Counted from the first letter of the stretch, positions 1-8,180 are shown. The stretch is DNA of 30,725 bases from Bifidobacteriaceae bacterium (GCA_031265345.1 JAISCU010000073.1:1-30725); one strand, 5' to 3'. Numbers and translations: made by a program. Notes: generated from the letters alone by a model not told the origin.

Positions 1-127
1 CGAGCGGGACGTTCTCGCGGCGGCGGCGCGCTCGCCGGAGTTGCGTGAGCGCCTGTCCTGGGAGGCGCAGATGGGCAATCTGGGGGCCGTCTACGCGCGG
101 TTGGCGCCGGGCGGCGGCCGGTCATGA
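1..127 (+). CDS. Glycosyltransferase, C-terminal fragment (cut by window edge)
   Basis: Only the last 41 codons are in the window, read in the frame that ends with TGA at 125-127. The peptide ends LSWEAQMGNLGAVYARL followed by a short Gly-rich tail. This resembles the end of the next gene (FSWDAQAEVLARVYAEE), which is the usual C-terminal helix of GT-B family-4 glycosyltransferases. The stop overlaps the next start codon in an ATGA arrangement, so the two are almost certainly co-transcribed and translationally coupled. The family call rests on this short similarity and on context. The substrate cannot be judged. Confidence 0.6.
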   Translation, partial: ERDVLAAAARSPELRERLSWEAQMGNLGAVYARLAPGGGRS

Positions 128-1749
128 GTGCCGCCGATGCCGCCGGGTCGTCTTCCAGCACCGACCCAGGCCATCTCGCGGCCAGCGGCAGCCCATTGGA
201 TCGGGCGCCTAGGATCGTTCTGATGCCGGGCAACAACGCGCTGATCGACGCCCGCGTGATGAAGAACCTGCGCACCGCGGCCGCCCTGGGTTATGACGCC
301 GTCGCTCTGGGAATCTCGCGCGGCGAGGGTGTCCGGGACGAGGAACTGCCGACCGGCGGGCGGGTGATGATCCAACCGGTGCCGCCACGTCGCGAGAACC
401 GCTGGCGTTACGGCCGACCCCATGTGTTCTTCGACCGCACCGAACGCTCGGACGGCCGAGCTTACGCGGCTCACCTGCGGGAAGGGCTGGGCTTCGAGCG
501 CGGACGAGCCCTGCGCGACACTGGCCGCAGGCCGCTGGTCTCGGCCCCGCGCCGGCCCTCGGCGGTGCGTCCGGCCTGGCGGCGCTTGCGCTATCTGGCC
601 GTCCGCGTCATCGTGAAGGTCCGGAGCCTGCGGGCCGACCGGGAGATCGAGCGCGACACCTGGCACCCGGCCAAGTTGGAGGCCTGGCGGGGCCGGCGGT
701 TCGCCGGGCTGAAAGCGACGCCGTGGCGGGCGCGGTGGCGGCGGGCACTGCCGCAGGCGACCGACCAGGCGCTGGCGTTGGCCGGTCGGCTGCACGAGTT
801 GGCGCCGGACATCATCCACGTCCACGACGTCTACATGATGCATGTGGCCAGCCAATACGCCTCCCGCGCCGCTCTGCGCGGGCGCGGCGTGCGCCTGGTC
901 TACGACGCCCGCGAGTTCGTGCCCGGCCTGGCGCACGTGCCGCCCGTCCGGGTGACCGCCTACGCGAATATGGAACGCGAGTTCATGGGCGATTTCGACC
1001 GGGTGGTCACGGTCTCCGACCTGCTGGCCGACTGGCTGGTGGCCAGGCACGGCCTGAGCCGGCGCCCCGACCTGGTCCTCAACGCCCCCATGCGCTACGC
1101 GGGACCGGACGCCGTGCCGAACCTCCGCCAGGTCGCGGGCGTGGCGCCGGACGCTCCGTTGGTGGTCTACAGCGGGGGAGTCAACCCGGCGCGCGGGCTG
1201 GGCACCGTGGTCGAGGCCCTGACCAGCCTGCCGGGCGTGCACCTGGCGGTGGTGACGAACAACCGGGGCCAGGCGGTGCGCCACCTCGAGTCCGAGGCCG
1301 AGCGACTGGGCGTGGGGGACCAGGTCCATCTGGCGCCGTTCGTCCCGCACGACCAGGTCACTAGGTATCTGGCGTCTGCCGATGTGGGCGTGACACCGCT
1401 GAGCCGCGCGCCGAACCACGACATCGCCCTGACGAACAAGTTCTGCGAATACATCGAGGCGGGTCTGCCGGTGGTGACCTCCGACACCCCTCAGCAGGCC
1501 GCCTTAGTCCGCGACCTCGGCCTGGGCGCGGTCTTCGAGGCCGAGGACGCGCCCGGCCTGGCCCTAGCGCTGCGGCAGGTGTTGGACGATTTGCCCGCTC
1601 TGAAGGCCCGCATCGCAGGTGACGCGGAGCTGCAGCGGCGATTCAGTTGGGACGCCCAGGCCGAGGTGCTGGCCCGCGTCTACGCCGAAGAGGTCGCCGC
1701 CCTGGGCCTGGAGCCGCCGGACGGCCCTGGTCCGCGAGCACGCCCATGA
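124..1749 (+). CDS. Glycosyltransferase, family 4 (GT-B fold)
   Basis: A 541-aa protein predicted to transfer a sugar from a nucleotide-activated donor, probably during cell-surface glycan synthesis at the cytoplasmic face of the membrane. The N-terminal half has RIVLMPGNNALIDARV near residue 30 and the acceptor-domain stretch DIIHVHDVYMMH near residue 228. The C-terminal donor-binding half has VVYSGGVNPARGLGTVVEAL near residue 345 and NKFCEYIEAGLPVVTSDTP near residue 437, the usual GT4 nucleotide-sugar site. It is longer than the usual 370-420 aa because of an Arg-rich insertion at about residues 85-200, between the first strands and the HVHD motif. The start at 124 overlaps the upstream stop, and the stop overlaps the next start. 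Family confidence is high; donor and acceptor are unknown. Confidence 0.82.
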   Translation: MSAADAAGSSSSTDPGHLAASGSPLDRAPRIVLMPGNNALIDARVMKNLRTAAALGYDAVALGISRGEGVRDEELPTGGRVMIQPVPPRRENRWRYGRPHVFFDRTERSDGRAYAAHLREGLGFERGRALRDTGRRPLVSAPRRPSAVRPAWRRLRYLAVRVIVKVRSLRADREIERDTWHPAKLEAWRGRRFAGLKATPWRARWRRALPQATDQALALAGRLHELAPDIIHVHDVYMMHVASQYASRAALRGRGVRLVYDAREFVPGLAHVPPVRVTAYANMEREFMGDFDRVVTVSDLLADWLVARHGLSRRPDLVLNAPMRYAGPDAVPNLRQVAGVAPDAPLVVYSGGVNPARGLGTVVEALTSLPGVHLAVVTNNRGQAVRHLESEAERLGVGDQVHLAPFVPHDQVTRYLASADVGVTPLSRAPNHDIALTNKFCEYIEAGLPVVTSDTPQQAALVRDLGLGAVFEAEDAPGLALALRQVLDDLPALKARIAGDAELQRRFSWDAQAEVLARVYAEEVAALGLEPPDGPGPRARP

Positions 1750-2930
1750 GCGCCCTGACCGGCCCGCTGGTCGTGCCCACCCCGTGGTACCCCACCTCCG
1801 ACAGGCCTTACTTTGGCGCCTTCGTGCGCCAATGGGTCCGCGCCCTCGGCCTCCCCTCGGACCAGGTGACGGTGATCCACCTGGAGATGGTCGAGCCGGA
1901 CGATCCGCGCCTGGCCAGCGAGCGGGCCGAGCCCGAGGGCCGCCTGATCTGGGTGCCTGTCAAGGTGGGCCACCGCCTTCCCCGAGCCGAGGCCGCCGAA
2001 GCCCAAGCGAACGGCATCGTCGGTGCTGGTTTGGAAGCGCTCCGCGCCGCCGAGGTGGTGTTCGCCCACGTCGTGATGCCGACCGGGGTGGCCGTCGCGC
2101 GTCACCTGCGGCCCGGCCAGCGCCTGGTCCTGGTGGAGCACGCCTCGTACCTGCCGCAATTGTTGCGGCGCCCCGAGACGCGGGCCCTGTACGGCCAAGC
2201 CGTCGATTTGTCCGATGCCGTGCTCACAGTCGGCGAAGCAGGCGCGGCGTTGATCGGACGGGCTTTCCCGGCCGCCGGGGCCAAGACTTGGGCCGTCGGC
2301 AATCCGGTGGATGCGGACGCCTTCCCCTATGTGGAGCGACCGGCTGAAGGCGGCCTGAGGCGTTGGCTGTATGTCGGCAACCTCCTGGACACCAAGGGTG
2401 TGTTCGAGGTCCTGGACGGCTTCAGGGCTTATGCCGCCGCAGTGGGCAGCCGAGGCACGAGCTTGACCTTCGTGGGAGATGGTCCCGCGCGTGGCGAGCT
2501 GGAGGACCGGGCGCGGCGGGCGGGCCGGTCTCACCGCGTGGCCTTCGCGGGAGCGCTGACCGCGCCGGAGGTGGCCGCCGCGATGGCCCAGGCCGATGTC
2601 CAGATCCATCTCTCGCCAGCCGAGACCTTCGGGCTGGCGCCGCTGGAGGGACTGCTCACCGGCCTGCCGCTGGTGGTCGCCCGCAACGACGGCACCGCCC
2701 AGACCATGGGCCCGGCCCTCGCCGCCGGCCGAGCGGTGATGATCGACCGACCAGCGGGCTGGCGCGGCGCCGCGCGGGTAGCGCAAGCCGTCCGGCGCCT
2801 GGAGCGACAACTCAGCCACAGTGACCCAAGGGCCGCCCTGACGGTGCGAGAGGAGATCGTGGGCCGCTATGGTCTGGCCCAGTTCGGCGCGATGGAGCGC
2901 CGAGTAGCCGCTGGGCTGCCGCCGTTCTAG
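1746..2930 (+). CDS. Glycosyltransferase, family 4 (GT-B fold)
   Basis: A 394-aa family-4 glycosyltransferase. The chosen ATG at 1746 overlaps the upstream TGA (ATGA). The frame stays open further upstream, but only in low-quality sequence shadowing the previous gene. The N-terminus, VVPTPWYPTSDRPYFGAFV, is the typical GT4 opening with a Gly-rich loop. Later landmarks are RWLYVGNLLDTKGVFEVLDG near residue 206 and HLSPAETFGLAPLEGLLTG near residue 290, which carries the E-x7-E pattern that contacts the donor sugar in this family. It is the third consecutive glycosyltransferase, so the run looks like part of a polysaccharide or glycoconjugate locus that begins before the window. It ends with TAG just before a convergent, repeat-rich gap. 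The sugar specificity is unknown. Confidence 0.85.
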   Translation: MSALTGPLVVPTPWYPTSDRPYFGAFVRQWVRALGLPSDQVTVIHLEMVEPDDPRLASERAEPEGRLIWVPVKVGHRLPRAEAAEAQANGIVGAGLEALRAAEVVFAHVVMPTGVAVARHLRPGQRLVLVEHASYLPQLLRRPETRALYGQAVDLSDAVLTVGEAGAALIGRAFPAAGAKTWAVGNPVDADAFPYVERPAEGGLRRWLYVGNLLDTKGVFEVLDGFRAYAAAVGSRGTSLTFVGDGPARGELEDRARRAGRSHRVAFAGALTAPEVAAAMAQADVQIHLSPAETFGLAPLEGLLTGLPLVVARNDGTAQTMGPALAAGRAVMIDRPAGWRGAARVAQAVRRLERQLSHSDPRAALTVREEIVGRYGLAQFGAMERRVAAGLPPF

Positions 2931-3010
2931 TCGAGGAACCGTCCCCCGACTAGAAGCAACTTCCCCTTGGTGAGGGGGTCGGGACCGCCATCGCCCCGTT
3001 GCCCCCGACC

Positions 3011-3250
3011 CGCCGACCTGTGCGAACACGTCCGGCCCACCATGCGGCATCCGGGAGTCCGCGACCTAACCCACCGTGGCGCCGCCCGTCCGGGCTGCCA
3101 CGGTGGGTTAGGCACGTCGGCGCAATGGGCCGGCGAAGCCCTCGACGCCGTGACCTGGGCAAACGCTTGGAGCGGACCAGGCGGCATCGTGCGGGGAGTG
3201 ACCTAAACCACCGCCGCAGCGATCCGTCGCGCTGCCACGGTGGGTTAGGG
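3011..3250. repeat. Hairpin repeat cluster A (two 48-bp stem-loops, 137-bp period)
   Basis: Two imperfect palindromes, each exactly 48 bp long, start at 3065 and 3202. The first has 16-bp perfect arms (3065-3080 with 3097-3112) and an inner stem 3084-3088/3091-3095. The second has 12-bp arms with one mismatch (3202-3213 with 3238-3249) and an inner stem 3216-3221/3230-3235. Both begin CCTAA and end TTAGG. The 89-bp spacers keep short conserved blocks in the same register (ACCTG, GAAC or AAAC, GCGGCAT), and a partial spacer precedes the first hairpin. The same architecture recurs at 13081-13265. The cluster lies between two convergent genes, so bidirectional transcription termination is one plausible role. 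No T-tract follows either stem. Confidence 0.85.
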
Positions 3251-3310
3251 CAGAGCCAGCCGCCCCGACACCGTCGGCCAGAAAGGAGTCCGGCGCATTT
3301 CCAGCCCCCA

Positions 3311-3369
3311 TGAGAATGATTCTCAGCAATAGTGGGGACTGTCCCCATTACATCTGGGAACCGTTCTCA
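3311..3369. promoter_or_regulatory. Array of three 15-bp palindromes at 22-bp pitch
   Basis: Three 7-1-7 inverted repeats are centred on 3318, 3340 and 3362: TGAGAATGATTCTCA (perfect), TGGGGACTGTCCCCA (perfect) and TGGGAACCGTTCTCA (one arm mismatch). They share the consensus TGRGRAYNRTYCYCA and are separated by unrelated 7-nt linkers. The first has the 7-1-7 form of FUR-family operators (Fur/Zur). The exact 22-bp pitch places the sites on one helix face, as in cooperative operator arrays. The array lies in the convergent gap just past the alcohol dehydrogenase stop, with no obvious promoter or gene start next to it, so the target is unclear. A REP-like repeat is the alternative reading. Confidence 0.6.
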
Positions 3370-3389
3370 CCGCGCCGTGGGCCAGACGC

Positions 3390-4427
3390 TCAGGGGGTCA
3401 GGACCGCGCGGCCTATCACTTTGCCGTCGTGGAGGCGCTGGTAGACCTCGACGCCTTGGCTGATCGGGTACTCCTCGGTGTGGATGGAGATGACACCACG
3501 CCGGGCCAGGGCCACCACGTCGTAGAGTTCGCCGCGGGTGCCCCAGTAGGGCGAGAAGACGTTGCACTCGTAGGGCACCGCCCCGAAGCCGACGGTGGCG
3601 CGGCCGCCGCCGATCCCGACTATGTTCCAGTCCCCGCGCACCTTGGTCAGCTTCGCCCCCAGGTCGATGGACGGCTGCACCCCGGCGAAGTCGAAGACCA
3701 CCTCCGCGCCCTGGCCGTGGGTGAGGTCGCGAACCAGGGCGACGGCATCGTCATCGGATTTCACCGCGTAATCTGCGCCGACCTCGCGAGCCAACTCCAG
3801 GTGCCGGTCCGAGACGTCCAGCGCGATCACGCGGGCGGGCGTCAAGTGCTTGATCAACTGGATGGCCGTGTGGCCCAGACCGCCCACGCCGAAGACGACG
3901 GCGTACGAGTTGGCGTCGAGCTTCGCGCGGGAGTGCTGGAGCGCGTGGTACGGCGTCAAGGCGGCGTCCGTCAGCGGCACGGCCTTGACCGGGTCGAGGT
4001 CCTTGATCGGCACCAGGTAGCGGGCGCGGTCCACCAGCATGTATTCGGCGGCGCCGCCGTCGTGGCCCAGGCCGGGCGGGGTGATGCCGCGCTCGCGGGC
4101 GTTGTAGCAGTAGTTCTCGTAGCCCTCGGCGCACTGGCGGCAGCGACCACAGCCCCAGGGTCCGTAGACCAGCACATCCTCGCCGATGGTGACGAGGTGC
4201 TTGACGCCCTCGCCCGCGTCCACCACGGTGCCCGCGCACTCGTGCCCCAGGGTCATGGGGAGCGGATAGTCCAGAGCCGCCGCGAAATGGTCCATCACCG
4301 CGATGTCGCTGTGGCACAGGCCCGCGGCCGTGACCTTCAGCAGGATCTGGCCGGGACCTGGCCGGGGGACTGGCACTTCGCGCAGTTCCGGCCATTCGCC
4401 GGGCTTGACCAGTTGGATCGCCTTCAT
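3390..4427 (-). CDS. Zinc-dependent alcohol dehydrogenase, ADH-A type
   Basis: A 345-aa medium-chain dehydrogenase/reductase that interconverts secondary alcohols or aldehydes and carbonyls with NAD(H). Catalytic zinc ligands are Cys38 (GLCHSD), His62 (GHE) and probably Asp154 (LTDAALTPYHA). Structural zinc ligands are Cys93, Cys96, Cys99 and Cys107 in YGPWGCGRCRQC and the following NYC. The Rossmann loop GVGGLG is at residues 180-185. The layout resembles the Rhodococcus secondary alcohol dehydrogenase ADH-A. The start is taken as ATG at 4427 because MKAIQ is the usual family N-terminus. The only good Shine-Dalgarno (GGAG) lies 14 nt upstream of it, which would suit TTG at 4436 better, so the protein may be three residues longer. 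It lies 82 nt downstream of the lpdA-like gene on the same strand. The physiological substrate is not evident. Confidence 0.88.
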   Translation of the reverse strand: MKAIQLVKPGEWPELREVPVPRPGPGQILLKVTAAGLCHSDIAVMDHFAAALDYPLPMTLGHECAGTVVDAGEGVKHLVTIGEDVLVYGPWGCGRCRQCAEGYENYCYNARERGITPPGLGHDGGAAEYMLVDRARYLVPIKDLDPVKAVPLTDAALTPYHALQHSRAKLDANSYAVVFGVGGLGHTAIQLIKHLTPARVIALDVSDRHLELAREVGADYAVKSDDDAVALVRDLTHGQGAEVVFDFAGVQPSIDLGAKLTKVRGDWNIVGIGGGRATVGFGAVPYECNVFSPYWGTRGELYDVVALARRGVISIHTEEYPISQGVEVYQRLHDGKVIGRAVLTP

Positions 4428-4509
4428 GGTTGACAAGATGGCTCCTTTGCCTTGTTCGGTTTGGGTTGGATGGGGGTCGGTCGAGCGCCGCACGGTTGTC
4501 GGCCGGATG

Positions 4510-5919
4510 TCAGTAGGTGATCACCTCAGCACCGCCCGCGTGCAGGCGCCGGGCGGCCTCCGCCAGCGAGCCGGTCAGCGACGGGTAGACCGTGAAGGAC
4601 TCCGCGAACTGGTCCACCGTCAGCTTGTTCTTGACCGCCACCGACAGGGCGTAGATCAGTTCCGAGGCCCAACGCGACACGACCACCCCGCCGACGATGA
4701 TGTTGGTGGTCGGCAGGCAGAAGATCTTGATGAACCCCTGGCTCAACCCCTTCATCTTGGCGCGGGCGTTGCCGCGCAGGGGCAGCATCACCGAGCGGGC
4801 GGCCAGCGCGCCGGAGTCGATGTCCTTCTGGGTGGCGCCCACGGTGGCGATCTCCGGGGCCGTGAACACGTTCGAGGCGACTTCCCGCAGGTTGATCGGG
4901 GCGACGGCATCGCCCAAGGAGTGCCACATGGCGATCCGGCCCTGCATGGCCGCCACCGAGGCCAGCGCGAACCCGTCGGTGCAGTCCCCGGCGGCGTACA
5001 CGCCACGGACGGACGTGCGCGAGACCCGGTCCACCTGGACGTGCCCGGAAGCGTTCATCGCCACGCCCATCTCCTCGAGCCCTATCCCGTCGGTGTTGGG
5101 GATCGAACCGACCGCCATCAGGCAGTGCGAGCCCTCGACCTCCCGACCGTCCTCCAACGACACCACCACGCCGTCGCCGCGCCGCTCGGCGCCGACCGCG
5201 CGGGCGTCGTTGTGGATCACTATGCCGCGTTCCCTAAAGGCGTCCTGGATGAGCCGGGCGGCGTCGTCGTCCTGCGATGGCAGCACCTGGTGGCGCGAGG
5301 AGATCAGGGTCACGTCCACGCCCAGCGCCCGGTAGGCGGATGCGAACTCCGCGCCGGTCACGCCGGAGCCGACCACGATCAGCCGTTCCGGCAGGGTGTC
5401 CATGTCGTAGATCTGGGCCCAAGTGAAGATGCGCTCGCCGTCCGGCCTGGCGGCGGCCAGTTCGCGCGGGTGCGCGCCGGTCGCGATCAGCAGGACGTCT
5501 GCCGGGAGTACCTGGTCGCCGTGGTCGGTCGAGGCGATGATGAGCGACTTGGTGGCGCAGCGGGCGGTGCCCTGGATCAGGCGCACGCCCTCGCCCAGCA
5601 GTTGGCGCTCAATGTCATCGCTCTGGGCCTGGGCCAGTTCGCGGATGCGTTGGTGGACCTCCGACATGTCGACCCGGATGGCCCCGGCCAGGTCGGCGGA
5701 GCCGTCGGCCAGGCGCAGCCCCAGGGAGCCCGCGCCGCGCAACCGCGTCATGACCTCCGCCACGGCGGACAGGGTCTTGGAGGGCACCACGTCGGTGAGG
5801 ACCGCCGATCCGCCCAACCCTCGCCGTTCCACCAGGGTGACCTGGCCGCCAAGCTGGCGCCCCACCAAAGCTGCTTCGTATCCCCCCGGCCCGCCGCCGA
5901 TGATCACCACATTCGTCAT
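4510..5919 (-). CDS. lpdA: NAD(P)H dehydrogenase (quinone), LpdA-type flavoprotein
   Basis: A 469-aa two-dinucleotide-binding-domain flavoprotein. The FAD-binding motif VVIIGGGPGGYEAAL is at residues 4-18, the second Rossmann motif LIVVGSGVTGAEFASAY is near residue 180, and the FAD-contacting AAGDCTDG is near residue 310. A C-terminal dimerisation domain follows. It resembles lipoamide dehydrogenases, but the redox disulfide CxxxxC is replaced by SAVLTDVVPSK, and the C-terminal His-Glu pair is missing (YPSLTGS). This fits the mycobacterial LpdA (Rv3303c) group, which reduces quinones rather than lipoamide. The start at ATG 5919 has a GAGG Shine-Dalgarno. The 61-nt gap to the divergent msrAB gene probably holds both promoters. 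Its pairing with a methionine sulfoxide reductase suggests a redox-stress setting. Confidence 0.85.
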   Translation of the reverse strand: MTNVVIIGGGPGGYEAALVGRQLGGQVTLVERRGLGGSAVLTDVVPSKTLSAVAEVMTRLRGAGSLGLRLADGSADLAGAIRVDMSEVHQRIRELAQAQSDDIERQLLGEGVRLIQGTARCATKSLIIASTDHGDQVLPADVLLIATGAHPRELAAARPDGERIFTWAQIYDMDTLPERLIVVGSGVTGAEFASAYRALGVDVTLISSRHQVLPSQDDDAARLIQDAFRERGIVIHNDARAVGAERRGDGVVVSLEDGREVEGSHCLMAVGSIPNTDGIGLEEMGVAMNASGHVQVDRVSRTSVRGVYAAGDCTDGFALASVAAMQGRIAMWHSLGDAVAPINLREVASNVFTAPEIATVGATQKDIDSGALAARSVMLPLRGNARAKMKGLSQGFIKIFCLPTTNIIVGGVVVSRWASELIYALSVAVKNKLTVDQFAESFTVYPSLTGSLAEAARRLHAGGAEVITY

Positions 5920-5980
5920 GAAACCTCGATTTTCCGCCGCCTTGAAGCCCATCCAACCTATCAGCCCGTAAGCTGCCTCC

Positions 5981-6952
5981 ATGACCAAAGACATATTCCT
6001 GGCCGGAGGCTGCTTCTGGGGCGTGGAGCAGTACTTCTCGCTCCTGCCCGGCGTGGTGGGGACCGAGGTCGGGTACGCCAACGGGCCCGCCGGTCCCGTC
6101 TGCTACGAGGAGGTCTGCGCCGGGTCCGGACACGTCGAGGCCCTGCGCCTGACCTACGACCCGGCGGTCCGGCCGCTGCGCTTCTACCTCCAAGAACTGT
6201 TCGAGGTGATCGACCCCCTGGCCGTGGATCGCCAGGGCAACGACGTCGGGCGCCAGTACCGCACGGGCATCTACTGGACTGATCCGGCCGACCAGGTCGC
6301 CGTCGAGTTGGAGTTGGCGACGTTGCAGCGCCGTCACGCGGCGCCCGTCGCCGTCGAGTCCGGCCCGCTGACGGGCTTCGTCCCGGCCGAGGACCGCCAC
6401 CAGCGCTACCTGGCCAAGAATCCGGGCGGCTACTGCCACATCTCGCCCGCCAAGTTGGCCGCCGCGCGAGCAGAGTTGGACGATGCCGCCGGGTCGGCCC
6501 CCAGCCCCGCGCCAGGCCCCGACCCGGAGCGTTTGCGCCAGTTGACGCCGATCCAGCGCGCCGTCACCCAGGACGGCGCCACCGAGCCGCCTTTCACCGG
6601 CGAATACGACCGGACCTTCGAGCCCGGCATCTACGTCGATGTCACCAGCGGCGCGCCGCTGTTCGTGTCGAGCCGGAAATACGATTCGGGTTGCGGCTGG
6701 CCCGCCTTCTCGCGCCCCATCCCCGAGGCTCTGGTCGAACTAGAGGACCGGTCGTACGGGCGCGTACGCACCGAGGTCCGGTCGGCCGGTTCGGGCGCTC
6801 ACCTGGGCCACGTCTTCGATGACGGCCCGGCCGAATTGGGCGGCCTGCGCTATTGCATCAACTCGGCGGCGTTGGAGTTCGTCTCGGAGAAGGACATGGA
6901 GGCCCGTGGCTATGGCCGCTACCTGCCGCTACTTGCGGCGGGCGACGCCTGA
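5981..6952 (+). CDS. msrAB: Bifunctional peptide methionine sulfoxide reductase MsrA-MsrB
   Basis: A 323-aa fusion that repairs both epimers of methionine sulfoxide in proteins. MsrA (about residues 1-160) has GGCFWG with catalytic Cys11 and the late motif [10 protein letters not shown] with a recycling-type Cys152. MsrB (about residues 180-315) has [11 protein letters not shown] with probable resolving Cys238 and [10 protein letters not shown] with catalytic Cys292. The two CxxC zinc-binding pairs of many MsrB proteins are absent ([13 protein letters not shown]), so this is a zinc-free form. No Shine-Dalgarno precedes the ATG. TAAGCT at 5969-5974 ends 6 nt before the ATG, which would suit a leaderless transcript; that is inference. 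The gene diverges from the lpdA-like gene and converges on sepH. Electrons probably come from a thioredoxin. Confidence 0.95.
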   Translation: MTKDIFLAGGCFWGVEQYFSLLPGVVGTEVGYANGPAGPVCYEEVCAGSGHVEALRLTYDPAVRPLRFYLQELFEVIDPLAVDRQGNDVGRQYRTGIYWTDPADQVAVELELATLQRRHAAPVAVESGPLTGFVPAEDRHQRYLAKNPGGYCHISPAKLAAARAELDDAAGSAPSPAPGPDPERLRQLTPIQRAVTQDGATEPPFTGEYDRTFEPGIYVDVTSGAPLFVSSRKYDSGCGWPAFSRPIPEALVELEDRSYGRVRTEVRSAGSGAHLGHVFDDGPAELGGLRYCINSAALEFVSEKDMEARGYGRYLPLLAAGDA

Positions 6953-7016
6953 TCGATGGCGACTGACCGGCGACGACTGGCCCCCGGGCGCGCGCCCCGG
7001 CAGCGCCTGACGACAA

Positions 7017-8180
7017 TTATTGCTGATCGGGGCGGGACGAGCCGAACACGATCTCGTCCCAACTGGGCACCGAGGACCGCTTGGTCTGCGACCGGGAGCT
7101 GCGGGTGGTGGCCCGTTTCTCCTCGACTTCGGGTTCGGGCTCCGGTTCGGGCTCGGCCGGCCCGGAGGCGCCCTCCACCCCTGGCAGGAAAGGCTCGACA
7201 TAGGGCTGGTTGCCGACGGGCGCCTGCTCGAACAGCGCGCCTTGGGGCTCCAAGGCGGCGGTGTCGCCGTCGAATGGCGGCCAAGCCTCCAGAGTCGGCG
7301 GCGCTTGATCAGGGAAGTCGCCTGGCCAGTCCTCATCCGGGCCGCCGTCGCGCTCATCAGCGTCGTGGTCAGCGCGGTCCGAATGGTCGCCGCGGTCCGA
7401 ATGGTCGCCGTGCCGCAACTCCAGCACGTCTCCGTCGCCAGACAGCGGCCTGGTGTCGTCGTCGAAGGACACCGGCTGGCGCAGGCCGCGATGGTCCATG
7501 AGCCCGTCCAACAGGGAGAGCGGAGCGGCTGATTCGTCGGGTTCGGGCCTGACTGGCTCGTCCAGCCCGGGGACGGCGCTGAGATGGCGCAGAGCGGGCA
7601 CCGGGAGGCCCGGCTCGTCGGTGCGACCGATCCAGTTGGCCTGCTCGTTCAACGGGCTCAGCGCGCGGGACTGGAGGTCCACCTGCCAGCGCGCCCGCAC
7701 CGGGCCGGACTCGGCCTCGAAGTCGAGCCGCACCACCCAGCCCTGGGGCTGGCGGATCGCGTCCCAGGTGGCCGCCGTCAGATCGATCCCCTGCTCGCCC
7801 AGCCGCCGGGCGGCCAAGTCCTGCAAGGACCGCGACTCCGGGTCGTGGCGCAGCGACAACGTCCGCGCCTGCTGGGCGACGAACTCGCGCTCGTCGATGA
7901 CCGGCGCCGCGTAGCGGTCGATGTGCTGTCGGTCCAACCCGGAGGCCTCGGCCAGTTCGGCCGGGTCCGCGCCGGAGCGCACCAGGGCCTGGATGTCCTT
8001 GGGACGAAGGACCTCCGGGATCTGGATCACGACATCGGGAATCTCGGTCCGCTCAGCCGACCGGGCCTGATTGACAGCGCTCCTCAACGCGTCGTTGATG
8101 CCGACGGCGTACTCCGTGCCGTTGTCATCGACGCAGATCAGGCGGTCGTCATCAGCCCGCTGAAACGTCAACTCGTTCAT
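7017..8180 (-). CDS. sepH: Septation protein SepH (DUF3071), FtsZ-associated
   Basis: A 387-aa actinobacterial cell-division protein. In Streptomyces and Mycobacterium SepH binds FtsZ and promotes Z-ring assembly. The N-terminal DUF3071 domain (MNELTFQRADDDRLICVDDN onward) covers about residues 1-170 and includes a helix-turn-helix-like stretch, LVRSGADPAELAEASGLD. A long acidic linker follows, and the protein ends with the conserved SVPSWDEIVFGS segment. The linker contains a perfect 18-bp tandem duplication (7374-7391 and 7392-7409) that gives a repeated DHSDR peptide. The ATG at 8180 has an AAGGA Shine-Dalgarno 5-6 nt upstream. The frame is open further upstream, but without family resemblance. 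The gene is divergent from the DUF4193-dut run, its usual neighbourhood. Confidence 0.92.
   Translation of the reverse strand: MNELTFQRADDDRLICVDDNGTEYAVGINDALRSAVNQARSAERTEIPDVVIQIPEVLRPKDIQALVRSGADPAELAEASGLDRQHIDRYAAPVIDEREFVAQQARTLSLRHDPESRSLQDLAARRLGEQGIDLTAATWDAIRQPQGWVVRLDFEAESGPVRARWQVDLQSRALSPLNEQANWIGRTDEPGLPVPALRHLSAVPGLDEPVRPEPDESAAPLSLLDGLMDHRGLRQPVSFDDDTRPLSGDGDVLELRHGDHSDRGDHSDRADHDADERDGGPDEDWPGDFPDQAPPTLEAWPPFDGDTAALEPQGALFEQAPVGNQPYVEPFLPGVEGASGPAEPEPEPEPEVEEKRATTRSSRSQTKRSSVPSWDEIVFGSSRPDQQ
7374..7409 (-). repeat. 18-bp perfect tandem duplication inside sepH
   Basis: Two identical 18-bp units (7374-7391 and 7392-7409, + strand GCGGTCCGAATGGTCGCC) keep the frame and add six residues to the disordered acidic linker. 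The identity, including third codon positions, points to a recent duplication, as expected from replication slippage. Confidence 0.85.

Noticed and set aside
1680..3050. Long - strand ORF opposite the glycosyltransferases
   Set aside because: A shadow of GC-rich codon bias: no start signal, no domain, and the + strand gene is convincing.
3108..3329. Small - strand ORF running through hairpin cluster A
   Set aside because: It is translated repeat sequence, with no Shine-Dalgarno and no family resemblance.
3011..3369. Possible CRISPR array in the repeat-rich gap
   Set aside because: The 15-bp units have 7-nt linkers, and the 48-bp hairpins have similar rather than unique spacers. No cas gene is near.
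4303..6282. Long + strand ORF opposite the dehydrogenase and flavoprotein
   Set aside because: Antisense shadow, His/Gly/Arg-rich, with no domain. Its tail only overlaps msrAB in another frame.
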